Shown: positions 33,044 to 40,961 of the stretch, piece by piece
Numbering within the stretch: the first letter of the stretch is position 1
Layout of the letters: every line of letters starts with the position of its first letter
Assembly (NCBI GenBank): GCA_964453335.1
Contig: CAYVOK010000007.1
Span: forward strand, 68,342-132,341
Length of the DNA: 64,000 nucleotides
Direction of reading: 5' to 3'
Origin: VGBO01 sp964453335
GTDB taxonomy: Bacteria; Actinomycetota; Acidimicrobiia; Acidimicrobiales; CAIXPF01
The notes under the pieces: generated by a model
Seen by the model: the letters and a program-made list of their open reading frames with translations, nothing else
The model's database searches: none
Told to the model about the DNA's origin: nothing
Position numbers and translations under genes: made by a program

Positions 33044-35855
33044 GGACGGCGAGGATCTCGTCGCCGTAGTTCTCGAGCCGGCTCGGCCCGATACCCGGGC
33101 AGGCGGCGAGTTCGGCGAGCGTGCTGGGGGACCGGGCGACGATCGCCTCGATCGTGGTGTCCCGCATAATCACGTAGGCCGGCACCTTGTCTCGGCGGGC
33201 CCGTTCGACACGCCAACGCTTGAGCGCGGCGACGAGCTCCGGGTCGGCGGGGTCCGCGTCGCTGATACCGATTACCCCCCGGCCGGGTGCCCCGCGGCCC
33301 CCCGCTGCGCCCGAACGGCCGGTCGACGGCGCGGCCTGTGCCGGTCGGACGTCGGGGATGCCGGGTTCGGCGAGCTCGGCCGGGAACGGGCCGGGTGCCG
33401 CGGCGTCGACGACGACGGTCGTGAGGATCGAGCTGCGGGTGAGGGCGACGTGGAACACCCGCCGTTCCTCGTCGCGATCCCCGGCGAGACGGTGCGGGAA
33501 CAGGCCCTCCTCGACGCCGTGCACGACCACGTACGGCCACTCGCGCCCCTTCACCCGGTGCACGGTTGCGAGGTGCACACCACCCGGGTCGGCGACGCCG
33601 CCCTCGAGCGCCCGGCGGAGCGTCGTCGGGAACGTCGCCGGGTCCGGGTCGATGCGGGCCACGGCGATGAGCGCGGCGAGGTCGTCGCCGTGCGCGGAGC
33701 GGTCCACCGTCCCCCGCGACCGGTCGAGGGTGTCCATCACCTCACCGAGACCGATGCGATCGCGCACCGCCGTGAGCACGTCGGCGGTGGTCGCGGTGGC
33801 GGCCAGGGCACCGACGGTCACGACGTCGTCGGCGAAGGCCCGGACCCGGTTCCCGTCACGTTCGGCGAGACGGTCGGCGAGGCGGAGCAGCCCGTCGACG
33901 TCGCGCTGTTCGCCCATCCACTCGACGACCTTCTGCGACAGACCCCGGCTCGGGCGGCGCGCCGCCTCGGCGATCGCGCCGGACCGCAACCGGTCGGTGG
34001 TGGCGAGGTCGATCCAGGCGAGCGCGGCGCGCACGCCGGCGCGGTCGAGGAACGCACGTTCCACCGGGCGGGTGGTCGGGATGCCGGCGGCGGCGAGGAG
34101 GACCTGGACGGGGAGCAGCGTGGCGTTGACTCGGGTGAGGACGGCGACGTCGGCCGGAGCGACACCGCGACCGAGGAGCGCTCGAACGGTCGCGACCGTC
34201 GTGTCCACGGGGTCGGTGGATCGGTCGACACGGAGGGCATCGGCGTCGTCGACGCGGCCGGGGGCGGGGCGGATCGTCTTCGGGACGCGGACGGCGAGCC
34301 GGCTGAGCGTGTTCGACGCCGCCTGCACGACCGCGGGCGCGCAGCGGTAGTTGACCTCGAGCGCGTGGTCGCCCGCACCGGGGAACCAGGTCGCGAACCG
34401 GACGAGCCACTCGGGGGAGGCACCGGCGTAGCCGTAGATGGTCTGGTCGTCGTCGCCGACACCGAAGCAGTCGGCTGCGGGCCCGGCGAGGAGCCGGACG
34501 AGCAGCAGGTGCGCCGGGGTGAGGTCCTGGAACTCGTCGACGAGCAGCACCCCGCATGCCGCGCGTGCGGCACGCCGGGCAGCCGGGTCGGTGCAGAGGC
34601 GTTCGATCGCTGCGACGACCTGCTCGTCGAAGTCGAGTGCGTCCGCCTCGGCGAGGCGGGCCCGGTAGGCGGGCACCACGTCGACGAGATCGTCGACGTC
34701 GCCGCCGAAGTCCGCCTGGACCGCCGCCGGGTCGCCGAAACCGAGTCGGACCGCCGTCAACGCCTCGAGCCAACGGGCGAGCGGGTCGCTGTTCGCGCGG
34801 CGTGGGACGGTCACGAGACCGCCGAGGATGCGGCGCACGTCGACCTCGCCGAGCGTGCGTCGGCGTCGACCGTCGGCGGGGGCGAGGAACGGCCCGTCGC
34901 CGTTCACGATCGCGAGGGCGAGGCTGTTCAGGGTGCGCACGTGCAGCGCCGGCAGATCGCCGGTGCGATCACGGATCTCGTCGGCGGCGCGGCGGTTGAA
35001 CGCGACGAGGCAGGTGGCACGGGCAGGCACCCCCCAGCCGTCGAGGAGGAGCCGGGCCCGTTCGGTGAGCACCCGGGTCTTGCCGGCGCCGGCCGGGGCG
35101 ATGATCCGAGCCCCGCCGCCGGTGTGGGCCACCGCGGCGAGCTGGTCGGGGGCGAGCGCCGCGTCGGGTTCGGCGGGGCGGATCGGGAGGAGCGTGCCGA
35201 CCCGCAGGGCCATGGCGGGGACGACCGCCGCCCCGACCACAGCCGGGTCGAAGGGGGTGAGCGGCCCACCGTCGAGCAGCAGGGGGGTGCCGTCGGGTGC
35301 GACCACGTCAGCGCCGTCGCCGCCCGGCGTCGCCCCGAGCCGGACGGCGAGATCGAGCGGTGCCCACCGTGCACCCGCCGGGTCGCGCGCGTCGATGGCG
35401 TTCGAGAACACGAGGTGGGCGAGGCGTTCGCCGGGGATCTCGTAATCGACGCCGAGTTCCCAGGGAGGAACGGCGACAGCGGCCGTCGCCGCTGCGGCCT
35501 CCGCCGGGTCGAGCGTGGCCGGTGCCTCGACGACGAGCCGGCGGCGACCGCTCCATGCGGCCTGGAGCTCGTCGAGCCGGTCCACTGCGGCGGGGACGCG
35601 CGGACAGTCCCGCCACGGGTCGGGGGGTGTCGCGCCGGGCAGGACGACGACGCTCCGCCCGAGCGCGTCCGGCCCGGCGAGATCCTCGGCGCGCCATGTC
35701 GCCGCATCGACCCGGCCGACCTGCGGAGCCGGTTCCGGCGGGACCGACTGGACGGGACCCACGGCGGGCGCTGCGGGAGGGTGGGCGGCGCAGGCGCGCA
35801 CCTCTGCCACCGAACCGTGCACCCCGTTGCAGTGTCCGCACCGGATCTCCGCCAC
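33036..35855 (-). CDS. UvrD/Rep-family ATP-dependent DNA helicase with C-terminal HRDC domain
   Basis: 939 residues. The N-terminal about 240 residues are family-specific and begin with a small Cys/His cluster (RCGHCNGVHGSVAEVRACAAH), perhaps zinc-binding. The SF1 core follows: IIAPAGAGKTRVLTERARLLL (Walker A), VLLVDEFQDLTPAHL (motif II), FGVGDDDQTIYGYAGAS (motif III), LEVNYRCAPAVV (motif IV), LATVHRVKGREWPYVVVHGVEEG (motif V), and EERRVFHVALTRS (motif VI). A C-terminal HRDC-like module (ALKRWRVERARRDKVPAYVIMRD...) ends the protein. It resembles the UvrD2 type of actinobacteria, though UvrD2 usually lacks this N-terminal extension. It probably unwinds DNA during repair. The upstream TAGGAA is only a partial -10. 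Confidence 0.88.
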   Translation of the reverse strand: MAEIRCGHCNGVHGSVAEVRACAAHPPAAPAVGPVQSVPPEPAPQVGRVDAATWRAEDLAGPDALGRSVVVLPGATPPDPWRDCPRVPAAVDRLDELQAAWSGRRRLVVEAPATLDPAEAAAATAAVAVPPWELGVDYEIPGERLAHLVFSNAIDARDPAGARWAPLDLAVRLGATPGGDGADVVAPDGTPLLLDGGPLTPFDPAVVGAAVVPAMALRVGTLLPIRPAEPDAALAPDQLAAVAHTGGGARIIAPAGAGKTRVLTERARLLLDGWGVPARATCLVAFNRRAADEIRDRTGDLPALHVRTLNSLALAIVNGDGPFLAPADGRRRRTLGEVDVRRILGGLVTVPRRANSDPLARWLEALTAVRLGFGDPAAVQADFGGDVDDLVDVVPAYRARLAEADALDFDEQVVAAIERLCTDPAARRAARAACGVLLVDEFQDLTPAHLLLVRLLAGPAADCFGVGDDDQTIYGYAGASPEWLVRFATWFPGAGDHALEVNYRCAPAVVQAASNTLSRLAVRVPKTIRPAPGRVDDADALRVDRSTDPVDTTVATVRALLGRGVAPADVAVLTRVNATLLPVQVLLAAAGIPTTRPVERAFLDRAGVRAALAWIDLATTDRLRSGAIAEAARRPSRGLSQKVVEWMGEQRDVDGLLRLADRLAERDGNRVRAFADDVVTVGALAATATTADVLTAVRDRIGLGEVMDTLDRSRGTVDRSAHGDDLAALIAVARIDPDPATFPTTLRRALEGGVADPGGVHLATVHRVKGREWPYVVVHGVEEGLFPHRLAGDRDEERRVFHVALTRSSILTTVVVDAAAPGPFPAELAEPGIPDVRPAQAAPSTGRSGAAGGRGAPGRGVIGISDADPADPELVAALKRWRVERARRDKVPAYVIMRDTTIEAIVARSPSTLAELAACPGIGPSRLENYGDEILAVLS

Positions 35856-35905
35856 GAGGGCTTCCTAGCAGCCGCCGGTGACAGTTCCCGCGACGGGCGC
35901 GTCGC

Positions 35906-35911
35906 TAGCAT
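35906..35911 (+). promoter_or_regulatory. -10 box TAGCAT, leaderless start of the carbonic anhydrase gene
   Basis: TAGCAT lies 6 nt upstream of GTG 35918. It selects that start over ATG 35939. Confidence 0.5.
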
Positions 35912-35917
35912 GCCGCC

Positions 35918-36607
35918 GTGGTCGAACCGGGTTCGGTGATGGAGCGTCTGCTCCGTGGGGTGGAGCACTTCGAACGTGACGTGTTCCCGCGCGAGCGCGA
36001 GTTCTTCGACGGCCTCGCCGCCGGTCAGCAGCCGGCCGTGTTGTTCATCACGTGCGCCGACTCACGCCTGCTGCCGAACCTGTTCACGAACACCGTCCCG
36101 GGCGAGTTGTTCCTCAGCCGTCACGTCGGGAACCTGGTGCCCGCGTACGGCGGGACGATGGGCGGTGTGACCGCGACCATCGAGTACGCCGTGTCGGTGC
36201 TCGGTGTGGAGCACGTGATCGTGTGCGGGCACACGGGCTGCGGTGCGGTGCGGGCGATGCTCGAGCCCGACACCGTGCGCGACCTCCCGGCCGTCCGCGA
36301 GTGGGTGCGGCACGCCGAGGCGGCCCGGCGCACCGTCGTCGAGAACAACCCGGGCGCGTCCACCGAGGAACTGGTCGCGCTGCTCACCGACCAGAACATC
36401 GTGTCGCAGCTGTGGAACCTGCGGACCCACCCGGCGGTGGCGTCGGGGCTCGCGAGCGGGCGTCTCAGCGTGCACGGCTGGCGCTACGGCGTCAGTGACG
36501 GCAGCGTGGCCGTGTTCGACGAGACGTCCTCGTCCTTCGTCGCGGCGTCGTCGCTCCTGCCCGATGCCGGCACCCCGGTCGTCGACCGGTCGAAGCTCGC
36601 CCGCTGA
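35918..36607 (+). CDS. Beta-class carbonic anhydrase
   Basis: 229 residues. The zinc ligands are visible: Cys46 and Asp48-x-Arg50 in FITCADSRLLPN, and His105-x2-Cys108 in VCGHTGCGAVRAM. The segment SRHVGNLVPAYGG is also standard. It interconverts CO2 and bicarbonate in the cytosol, feeding carboxylases such as acetyl- and propionyl-CoA carboxylase. GTG 35918 is chosen because it directly follows a TAGCAT -10 by 6 nt; ATG 35939 would shorten the protein by seven residues. It converges with the HxlR regulator, whose stop shares a hairpin with this one. Confidence 0.93.
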   Translation: MVEPGSVMERLLRGVEHFERDVFPREREFFDGLAAGQQPAVLFITCADSRLLPNLFTNTVPGELFLSRHVGNLVPAYGGTMGGVTATIEYAVSVLGVEHVIVCGHTGCGAVRAMLEPDTVRDLPAVREWVRHAEAARRTVVENNPGASTEELVALLTDQNIVSQLWNLRTHPAVASGLASGRLSVHGWRYGVSDGSVAVFDETSSSFVAASSLLPDAGTPVVDRSKLAR

Positions 36608-36618
36608 GCGTCCTCAGC
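36603..36618. terminator. Stop-codon hairpin, carbonic anhydrase / HxlR junction
   Basis: GCTGAG (36603-36608) pairs with CTCAGC (36613-36618) around a CGTC loop. Both stops (TGA 36605-36607; TCA 36614-36616) are in the arms. No T-tract. Confidence 0.45.
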
Positions 36619-37237
36619 CGAGGCCGTACTGCTCGGCGAAGCCGTCGAGCAGGTCGGCGGGCCCGTCGACGACGATGCGACCGCCGGCGACGGCGTCGGC
36701 GAGCCGGAGCACCCCGCGCCGGAGCGCGAGCAGGGTGTGGGCGTCGGTGACGACACGCCCACGCGGCAGTCCGGCCGGCTGGTCGTCGAGCCCGATGTGG
36801 AACAGTTCGCCGTCGACGACCACCTCGTAGCTCGCCGTCTCGGTGTTCCGTGGGCGTCGGGCGTCACTGAGCAGCATCGTGTGGACGGCGTTGACCGGTG
36901 GCAGCCGGTCGTCGGTGTCGAGCTCGAGGCGAGGGGTGCCGAACCGGACGAGCGCCGCGAGCACCGGTTGGATCGCACGACCCTGCTCGGTGAGCAGGTA
37001 CTCGGGTCGGGCCGGGTTCGACGTGTCGTGGTCGAGGATCCCCTCGGCCACGAGGAGCTGCAGCCGAGCGCTGAGGAGGTTCGGCGGGATGCCGACGAGT
37101 CCCCGTCGGAGCTCCCCGAACCGGCGTGGCCCGTGCACGGCGAGGTCTCGGAGGATGAGCAACGTCCACCGGTCCCCGACGAGGTCGAGGGCGTAGGCGA
37201 TGGGGCAGTACTGGTCGTAGCTCCGTTGCTCGGCCAT
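36614..37237 (-). CDS. HxlR-type transcriptional regulator with C-terminal SCP2-like domain
   Basis: 207 residues. The HxlR winged helix occupies about 8-100: YDQYCPIAYALDLVGDRWTLLILRDLAVHGPRRFGELRRGLVGIPPNLLSARL contains the single conserved Cys12 and the recognition helix. The C-terminal half (VVDGELFHIGLDDQPAGLPRG... RIVVDGPADLLDGFAEQYGL) resembles the sterol-carrier-protein-2 fold and could bind a lipid or other hydrophobic effector. ATG 37237 starts at the conserved domain; the in-frame region upstream has no family sequence. A GACA-GTA-TGTC palindrome at 37299-37309 may be its operator, shared with the divergent secreted-protein gene. Confidence 0.85.
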   Translation of the reverse strand: MAEQRSYDQYCPIAYALDLVGDRWTLLILRDLAVHGPRRFGELRRGLVGIPPNLLSARLQLLVAEGILDHDTSNPARPEYLLTEQGRAIQPVLAALVRFGTPRLELDTDDRLPPVNAVHTMLLSDARRPRNTETASYEVVVDGELFHIGLDDQPAGLPRGRVVTDAHTLLALRRGVLRLADAVAGGRIVVDGPADLLDGFAEQYGLG

Positions 37238-37298
37238 GGTCCGGGTGCTCTCTCCTCGGCAGTGCAGCCTCGAGTATGCCAGAACATCGAGCCTTGTT

Positions 37299-37309
37299 GA
37301 CAGTATGTC
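37299..37309. promoter_or_regulatory. GACA-GTA-TGTC palindrome in the divergent HxlR / secreted-protein intergenic region
   Basis: Perfect 4+3+4 inverted repeat (37299-37302, 37306-37309) 62 bp upstream of hxlR and 76 bp upstream of the truncated secreted protein. HxlR regulators bind short palindromes of this kind. Placement between two divergent genes supports an operator; the sequence alone does not prove it. Confidence 0.35.
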
Positions 37310-37384
37310 GGGACTATCCCGGCAGGTGTCGTCACCGCGTCGACGGGGAACGGACCGGGTCGACGTCCCCGACCGGAGGCCCCC

Positions 37385-37452
37385 ATGGCATCGACCCATC
37401 GCATCCGCCGCACGGCACTGTTCGGTTCCGCCGTCGCGCTCGCCACCCTCGG
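37385..37452 (+). CDS. N-terminus of a secreted protein (truncated by the assembly gap)
   Basis: The first 22 residues are visible: MASTHRIRRTALFGSAVALATLG, a Sec-type signal peptide (basic n-region, hydrophobic h-region). ATG 37385 has a GGAGG Shine-Dalgarno 5 nt upstream (CCGGAGGCCCCC). The rest is lost in the gap, so the product is unknown; a lipoprotein or a secreted enzyme would both fit. It is divergent from hxlR and may be its target. Confidence 0.5.
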
Positions 37453-37552
37453 NNNNNNNNNNNNNNNNNNNNNNNNNNNNNNNNNNNNNNNNNNNNNNNN
37501 NNNNNNNNNNNNNNNNNNNNNNNNNNNNNNNNNNNNNNNNNNNNNNNNNNNN
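37453..37552. other. Assembly gap of 100 N
   Basis: Exactly 100 undetermined bases, the convention for a gap of unknown length. It interrupts the secreted-protein gene on the left and removes the start of the EamA transporter on the right. Distances across it are not real. Confidence 0.99.
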
Positions 37553-37554
37553 CG

Positions 37555-38445
37555 CCGGAACCCGACGTTCGTCGGCGCAGCGCCGTCGGCCTGGTCGCCG
37601 CCGTCGTCTCGCTCGTGTTCTGGGGCATGACGTCGGTGATCGGCCGGGTGACCGACCTCGACCCGCTGTCGCTCGTCTTCTACCGGCTGTGGCTCGCCGC
37701 GTTGTTCGCGACCGTCGTGCTCTATGCGCGCGGCGGGCGTGTCGACCTCGGTCACCTGAAGCTGTCGGTGGCCGGCGGGATCGGGTTCGCGTTCGACCTG
37801 ATGCTGTTCTTCACGGCGATCCGTCGCACCACGGTGGCGAACGCGACGGTCATCGTCGCGATGGTCCCGCTGCCGATGCTCGTCGTCGCACCGCGGCTCT
37901 TCGGCGAACGGCTCGCCCGGTCCGACGTCGCGTGGGCAGCAGTCGCGATGGGCGGGGTCGGGCTGCTCGTGTTCGGGTCGACCGGCCTGCCGACCTGGAG
38001 CCCCGCCGGCGACGTGCTCGCCGTGGGTGCGCTGCTCGCCTGGACGCTGTACGTCGCTGCGTCGAAGCGCACCCGCGACCGGGTCGACGCGCTCTCGTAC
38101 ACGACGCACACGGGCATCGTCGCTGCGCTCGTCGTGACCCCCTTTGCGCTCCTGTCGGGTCAGGACCTGTCCTGGCCCGACGGCGACGACTGGTTCTGGG
38201 TGGCGGTGTCGGCAATCGTCGTCGGCTGGGGCGGCCACCTGCTGATGAACGTGGCGATCGGCCGGATCCCCGTGTGGCTGTCCGGCACGCTGCAGCTCGG
38301 CATCCCGGTGTCGGCGACCGTGCTCGTCGCCCTGTTCCTCGACGAACCCGTCACCCTGCTGCAGGTGGCCGGCATGGGTCTCGCCATCACGGCGATGGCG
38401 GCCATGGCGGTGCAGTCCCAACGCCGCACCGCACCACCGACCTGA
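37555..38445 (+). CDS. EamA/DMT-superfamily transporter (5' end lost in gap)
   Basis: 296 residues visible, ending at TGA 38443-38445; only the extreme N-terminus is missing. There are about ten hydrophobic segments in two EamA repeats: AVGLVAAVVSLVFWGMTSVIGRV, LVFYRLWLAALFATVVLY, ANATVIVAMVPLPMLVV and so on, and a second set from VLAVGALLAWTLYVAASKR to VTLLQVAGMGLAITAMAAMAV. The repeat pattern and length fit the drug/metabolite exporter family. The substrate is unknown; this family exports amino acids, metabolites or drugs. It converges on the RelE-type gene, 8 bp away. Confidence 0.85.
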   Translation, partial: PEPDVRRRSAVGLVAAVVSLVFWGMTSVIGRVTDLDPLSLVFYRLWLAALFATVVLYARGGRVDLGHLKLSVAGGIGFAFDLMLFFTAIRRTTVANATVIVAMVPLPMLVVAPRLFGERLARSDVAWAAVAMGGVGLLVFGSTGLPTWSPAGDVLAVGALLAWTLYVAASKRTRDRVDALSYTTHTGIVAALVVTPFALLSGQDLSWPDGDDWFWVAVSAIVVGWGGHLLMNVAIGRIPVWLSGTLQLGIPVSATVLVALFLDEPVTLLQVAGMGLAITAMAAMAVQSQRRTAPPT

Positions 38446-38453
38446 TCGACCCG

Positions 38454-38729
38454 CTAGCGAGGCCGGTAGATGTCGGATCGATGCTCGATGCGAAGGACGT
38501 CGATGAACCGTTCGGCCTCGTCGATCTCGTAGATCACGCGATAGGCGCCGCGCCGAGCGGACCAGAGTCCTGCGAGTTCACGCTGAAGTGGATGCCCGAC
38601 CCTCTGCGGGTTCTCGCAGAGGGGCCCGAGCAGGAACTCGACGACTGCAGCAGCGATGCGATCGGGGAGCCGCGCGAGCTGGCGTTCCGCGGACGCTGCG
38701 ACCCGCAGGGTCCATCCCTCGTCGGTCAC
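38454..38729 (-). CDS. RelE/ParE-type toxin
   Basis: 91 residues, standard size. LRVAASAERQLARLPDRIAAAVVEFLLGPL, then GLWSARRGAYRVIYEIDEAERFIDVLRIEHRSDIYR carries the basic RNA-binding and catalytic surface of RelE: Arg in ARRGAYRVIY and the C-terminal His-Arg pair. RelE family toxins cleave mRNA at the ribosome. GTG 38729 overlaps the antitoxin stop as GTGA, so the pair is co-translated. The stop is TAG, unlike most genes here. Whether it still functions is not visible. Confidence 0.85.
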   Translation of the reverse strand: MTDEGWTLRVAASAERQLARLPDRIAAAVVEFLLGPLCENPQRVGHPLQRELAGLWSARRGAYRVIYEIDEAERFIDVLRIEHRSDIYRPR

Positions 38730-38998
38730 TCGCCCAGATACCGGGCGCGCAACGCCTCAGCCGAGACGACCCGCCCTGCCTGGATCTCGCGTCGGGCTGC
38801 GTCGATCTCGACCATCGCCGAGGGATCCGACAGGAGCTCGAGCGTGTCCTCGAGGATTGCCAACTCCTCCGCACTCAGGAGCACCGCTGCCGGGCGACCG
38901 TTGCGGGTGACGGTGATGCGCTCGTGCTGGTGCTCGACACGATCGACCATCTCCGAGAACTTGGCCTTGACCTCGGCGAGCGGGAGCACATCGGACAT
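38726..38998 (-). CDS. Phd/YefM-type antitoxin
   Basis: 90 residues from ATG 38998. The N-terminal DNA-binding part MSDVLPLAEVKAKFSEMVDRVEHQHERITVTRNGRPAAVLLSAEELAILEDTLELL is the PhdYeFM signature, and the C-terminal tail (RREIQAGRVVSAEALRARYLGE) would wrap the toxin. The family represses its own operon. ATG 38998 follows TATGAT by 7 nt, so the mRNA is probably leaderless; an alternative in-frame ATG at 39010 lies within that -10 box. It forms an operon with the RelE gene (GTGA overlap). Confidence 0.88.
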   Translation of the reverse strand: MSDVLPLAEVKAKFSEMVDRVEHQHERITVTRNGRPAAVLLSAEELAILEDTLELLSDPSAMVEIDAARREIQAGRVVSAEALRARYLGE

Positions 38999-39005
38999 GA
39001 CCAGA

Positions 39006-39011
39006 ATCATA
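39006..39011 (-). promoter_or_regulatory. -10 box TATGAT, leaderless promoter of the toxin-antitoxin operon
   Basis: TATGAT on the minus strand, the closest match to TATAAT in the window, ends 7 nt before ATG 38998. Confidence 0.5.
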
Positions 39012-39057
39012 GTCACAATCGGTCGCAGCGCACCAGCGCCATCCCACCCACCGGGTC

Positions 39058-39492
39058 TCAGGAGTCGAGGCTGTACCGGTACACGTTCGTCTGGCGGGGT
39101 TCGAATCCCATCCGCTGGTACAGCCGGTTGGCGGCCTCTCGTGACGGCCGTGAGGTGAGGTCGACCGTGGTCGCCCCGGCCGCCCGGGCGCGCTCGATCG
39201 CCACACGGTTGATCGCCTCGCCGACCCCGCGGCCGCGTGCCGCGTCGTCGACGACCACGTCCTCGATCCACGCCCGCAGCCCGGTCGGGATCCGGAACAG
39301 CGCGAGCGTCATCGCCCCGAGCACCGTCCCGTCGTCGTCGAGCGCGAGGAGCAGTGTCGTGCACGGCGACGCGACGATCTCGGTGAGCTCGGCTGCGGTC
39401 GGCGGTGGGTTCGACGAGGAGAGCTGCGGGATCAGCCGGGCGAACGCCTCGACGAGCCGGTCGTCGACGTCGGTGGCCTCCACGATGCGCAC
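39058..39492 (-). CDS. GNAT-family N-acetyltransferase
   Basis: 144 residues. The acetyl-CoA pyrophosphate loop is in IEDVVVDDAARGRGVGEAINRVAIERARAAG (R-G-R-G-V-G), and DLTSRPSREAANRLYQRMGFEPRQTNVYRY is the C-terminal motif B. It would acetylate an amine of an unknown small molecule or protein; the N-terminal half resembles small GNATs acting on amino-compounds. GTG 39492 has a TACGCT -10 box 6 nt upstream. Confidence 0.85.
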   Translation of the reverse strand: MRIVEATDVDDRLVEAFARLIPQLSSSNPPPTAAELTEIVASPCTTLLLALDDDGTVLGAMTLALFRIPTGLRAWIEDVVVDDAARGRGVGEAINRVAIERARAAGATTVDLTSRPSREAANRLYQRMGFEPRQTNVYRYSLDS

Positions 39493-39498
39493 CGTCCG

Positions 39499-39504
39499 AG
39501 CGTA
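39499..39504 (-). promoter_or_regulatory. -10 box TACGCT, leaderless start of the GNAT gene
   Basis: TACGCT on the minus strand ends 6 nt before GTG 39492. Same hexamer and spacer as the selenoprotein operon. Confidence 0.45.
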
Positions 39505-39536
39505 CCCCCGCCACGACACCCCACCGGTGCGACCGG

Positions 39537-39542
39537 TAGCCT
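39537..39542 (+). promoter_or_regulatory. -10 box TAGCCT, leaderless start of the PAC2 gene
   Basis: TAGCCT is 7 nt upstream of ATG 39550; divergent with the GNAT promoter 33 bp away. Confidence 0.45.
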
Positions 39543-39549
39543 CGCCCCG

Positions 39550-40383
39550 ATGGATCACCTGCGTTGGCACCGCCGACCGGATCTGCACCGGCCCGTGATC
39601 GTCGCCGCCTTCGAGGGGTGGAACGACGCTGGTGACGCGGCCACGACCGCGGTCGGTCATCTGCGCGACCGGTGGGACGCCGAACCGCTCGCCGACATCG
39701 ATGCCGAGGCGTTCTACGACTTCACCCAGGCCCGCCCGAACGTCGTCCTCGACGACGACGGGGGTCGCGAGATCGAGTGGCCGCGCAACAGCCTGTGGTC
39801 GGCGACCGTGCCCGGTCTCGGCGACGTCGTGCTCGTCGAGGGGACCGAACCCGCGCTCGCCTGGCGCACGTTCTGCCGGCAGGTGCTGCACGTGGCCGAG
39901 CAGTACGACGCCCGCATGCTCGTCACCCTCGGTGCGCTGATCTCCGACGTCGCGCACTCCCGGCCCGTCGAACTGTACGGCCTCGGTCACGACGTCGATC
40001 TCGGCCCGCTCGGTGTGGAGGGGTCCACCTACGAGGGGCCGACGGGGATCGTCGGTGTGCTCCACGCCGCCTGCCGCGAACGGGAGTTGCCGTCCGCGTC
40101 GCTGTGGGCGGCCGTGCCGTCCTACGTGCACGGCTCGCCGTCACCGAAGGCCGCGCTCGCCCTGTTGCGCACGGTCGGCAACCTGCTCGGTGTCGGGATC
40201 CCGCTCACCGATCTCGAGATCGCGACTGCCGCGTACGAGCGGCAGGTCGACCAGCTCGTCGCCGAGGACGAGGACACCGCCGACATGGTGCGACGCCTCG
40301 AGGAACGTCACGACGAGCTCGCCGACCCGGCTGCGCTCGTCGCCGAGGTCGAGAAGTTCCTGCGCGACCGGACCGACGACTGA
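39550..40383 (+). CDS. PAC2-family protein (proteasome assembly chaperone-like)
   Basis: 277 residues. PVIVAAFEGWNDAGDAATTAVGHL is the family N-terminal signature. It is followed by a purine-phosphorylase-like alpha/beta fold, YGLGHDVDLGPLGVEGSTYEGPTGIVGVLHAACRERELPSASLWAAVPSYVHGSPSPKAALALL, and a C-terminal alpha-helical region (about 215-277) with a charged coiled coil. Actinobacteria have 20S proteasomes and encode PAC2 homologues, but a direct assembly role for this subfamily is not shown. ATG 39550 has TAGCCT 7 nt upstream. The downstream GGDEF gene is 7 bp away, so both are probably in one operon. Confidence 0.87.
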   Translation: MDHLRWHRRPDLHRPVIVAAFEGWNDAGDAATTAVGHLRDRWDAEPLADIDAEAFYDFTQARPNVVLDDDGGREIEWPRNSLWSATVPGLGDVVLVEGTEPALAWRTFCRQVLHVAEQYDARMLVTLGALISDVAHSRPVELYGLGHDVDLGPLGVEGSTYEGPTGIVGVLHAACRERELPSASLWAAVPSYVHGSPSPKAALALLRTVGNLLGVGIPLTDLEIATAAYERQVDQLVAEDEDTADMVRRLEERHDELADPAALVAEVEKFLRDRTDD

Positions 40384-40390
40384 GTCACCG

Positions 40391-40948
40391 GTGGCGACCG
40401 TCCTCGCAGCGGCCGCGTGCGCGGTTGCGGTCGTCCTCGCGCTGTGGTCGGCCCGGGCGGCCTCCCGGTTGCGTGCTGCAGAACGGCTCGCCACGACCGA
40501 TCCGCTGACCGGTCTCGCGAACCGTCGCCAGCTCGACCGGGTGCTCTGCGCCGAGGGGGCACGGGCGGTGCGCACCGGCGGGGACCTGTGCGTGGCGTTC
40601 GTCGACCTCGACGGGTTCAAGGCGGTGAACGACCGCACCGGCCACCGGTCCGGCGACACGGTGCTCGTCACCGTCGCCGCCGCGTGGTCGGCGGCGCTGC
40701 GCCCCTACGACCTGTTGGCCCGCCACGGCGGCGACGAGTTCGTCGTCGTCCTGCCCGACTGCACGCCCGGCGGTGCGTGCCGGGTCGTGGACCGTCTCCG
40801 TTCGACGGCACCGGCGGTCACCGGCGTGTCTGCCGGCGTGACGGCGTGGCGGGTCGGCGACGACCCGGTTGCGGTGTTGGACCGGGCCGACACGGCGTTG
40901 CGCCGGGCGAAGGCCGCGGGCGGTGGTCGGACCGAGCTCGCCGACTGA
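40391..40948 (+). CDS. Membrane-anchored GGDEF-domain diguanylate cyclase
   Basis: 185 residues: one N-terminal transmembrane helix (about 3-18, VLAAAACAVAVVLALW), then a GGDEF domain with DPLTGLANRRQLD, CVAFVDLDGFKAVNDRTGHRSGD and RHGGDEFVVVLPD. The catalytic G-G-D-E-F is intact, so synthesis of c-di-GMP from two GTP is likely. The usual inhibitory I-site RxxD upstream of GGDEF is not visible, which suggests weak product feedback. There is no sensory domain beyond the helix. It is the second gene after the PAC2 protein and converges on the Nudix gene through a stop-codon hairpin. Confidence 0.88.
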   Translation: MATVLAAAACAVAVVLALWSARAASRLRAAERLATTDPLTGLANRRQLDRVLCAEGARAVRTGGDLCVAFVDLDGFKAVNDRTGHRSGDTVLVTVAAAWSAALRPYDLLARHGGDEFVVVLPDCTPGGACRVVDRLRSTAPAVTGVSAGVTAWRVGDDPVAVLDRADTALRRAKAAGGGRTELAD

Positions 40949-40961
40949 GCGGGCCGCTCAG
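40945..40961. terminator. Stop-codon hairpin, GGDEF / Nudix junction
   Basis: CTGAGC (40945-40950) pairs with GCTCAG (40956-40961), loop GGGCC. Both stops are inside the arms (TGA 40946-40948; TCA 40958-40960). Confidence 0.45.

Noticed and set aside
37297..37317. TTGACA...GACTAT as a sigma-70 promoter
   Set aside because: The spacer is only 9 bp, so the hexamers cannot form a functional pair; the palindrome reading is preferred.
37385..38445. Secreted-protein start and EamA transporter as one gene across the gap
   Set aside because: A signal peptide with a basic n-region is not how EamA proteins begin, the frames differ if the gap is really 100 bp, and the true gap size is unknown.
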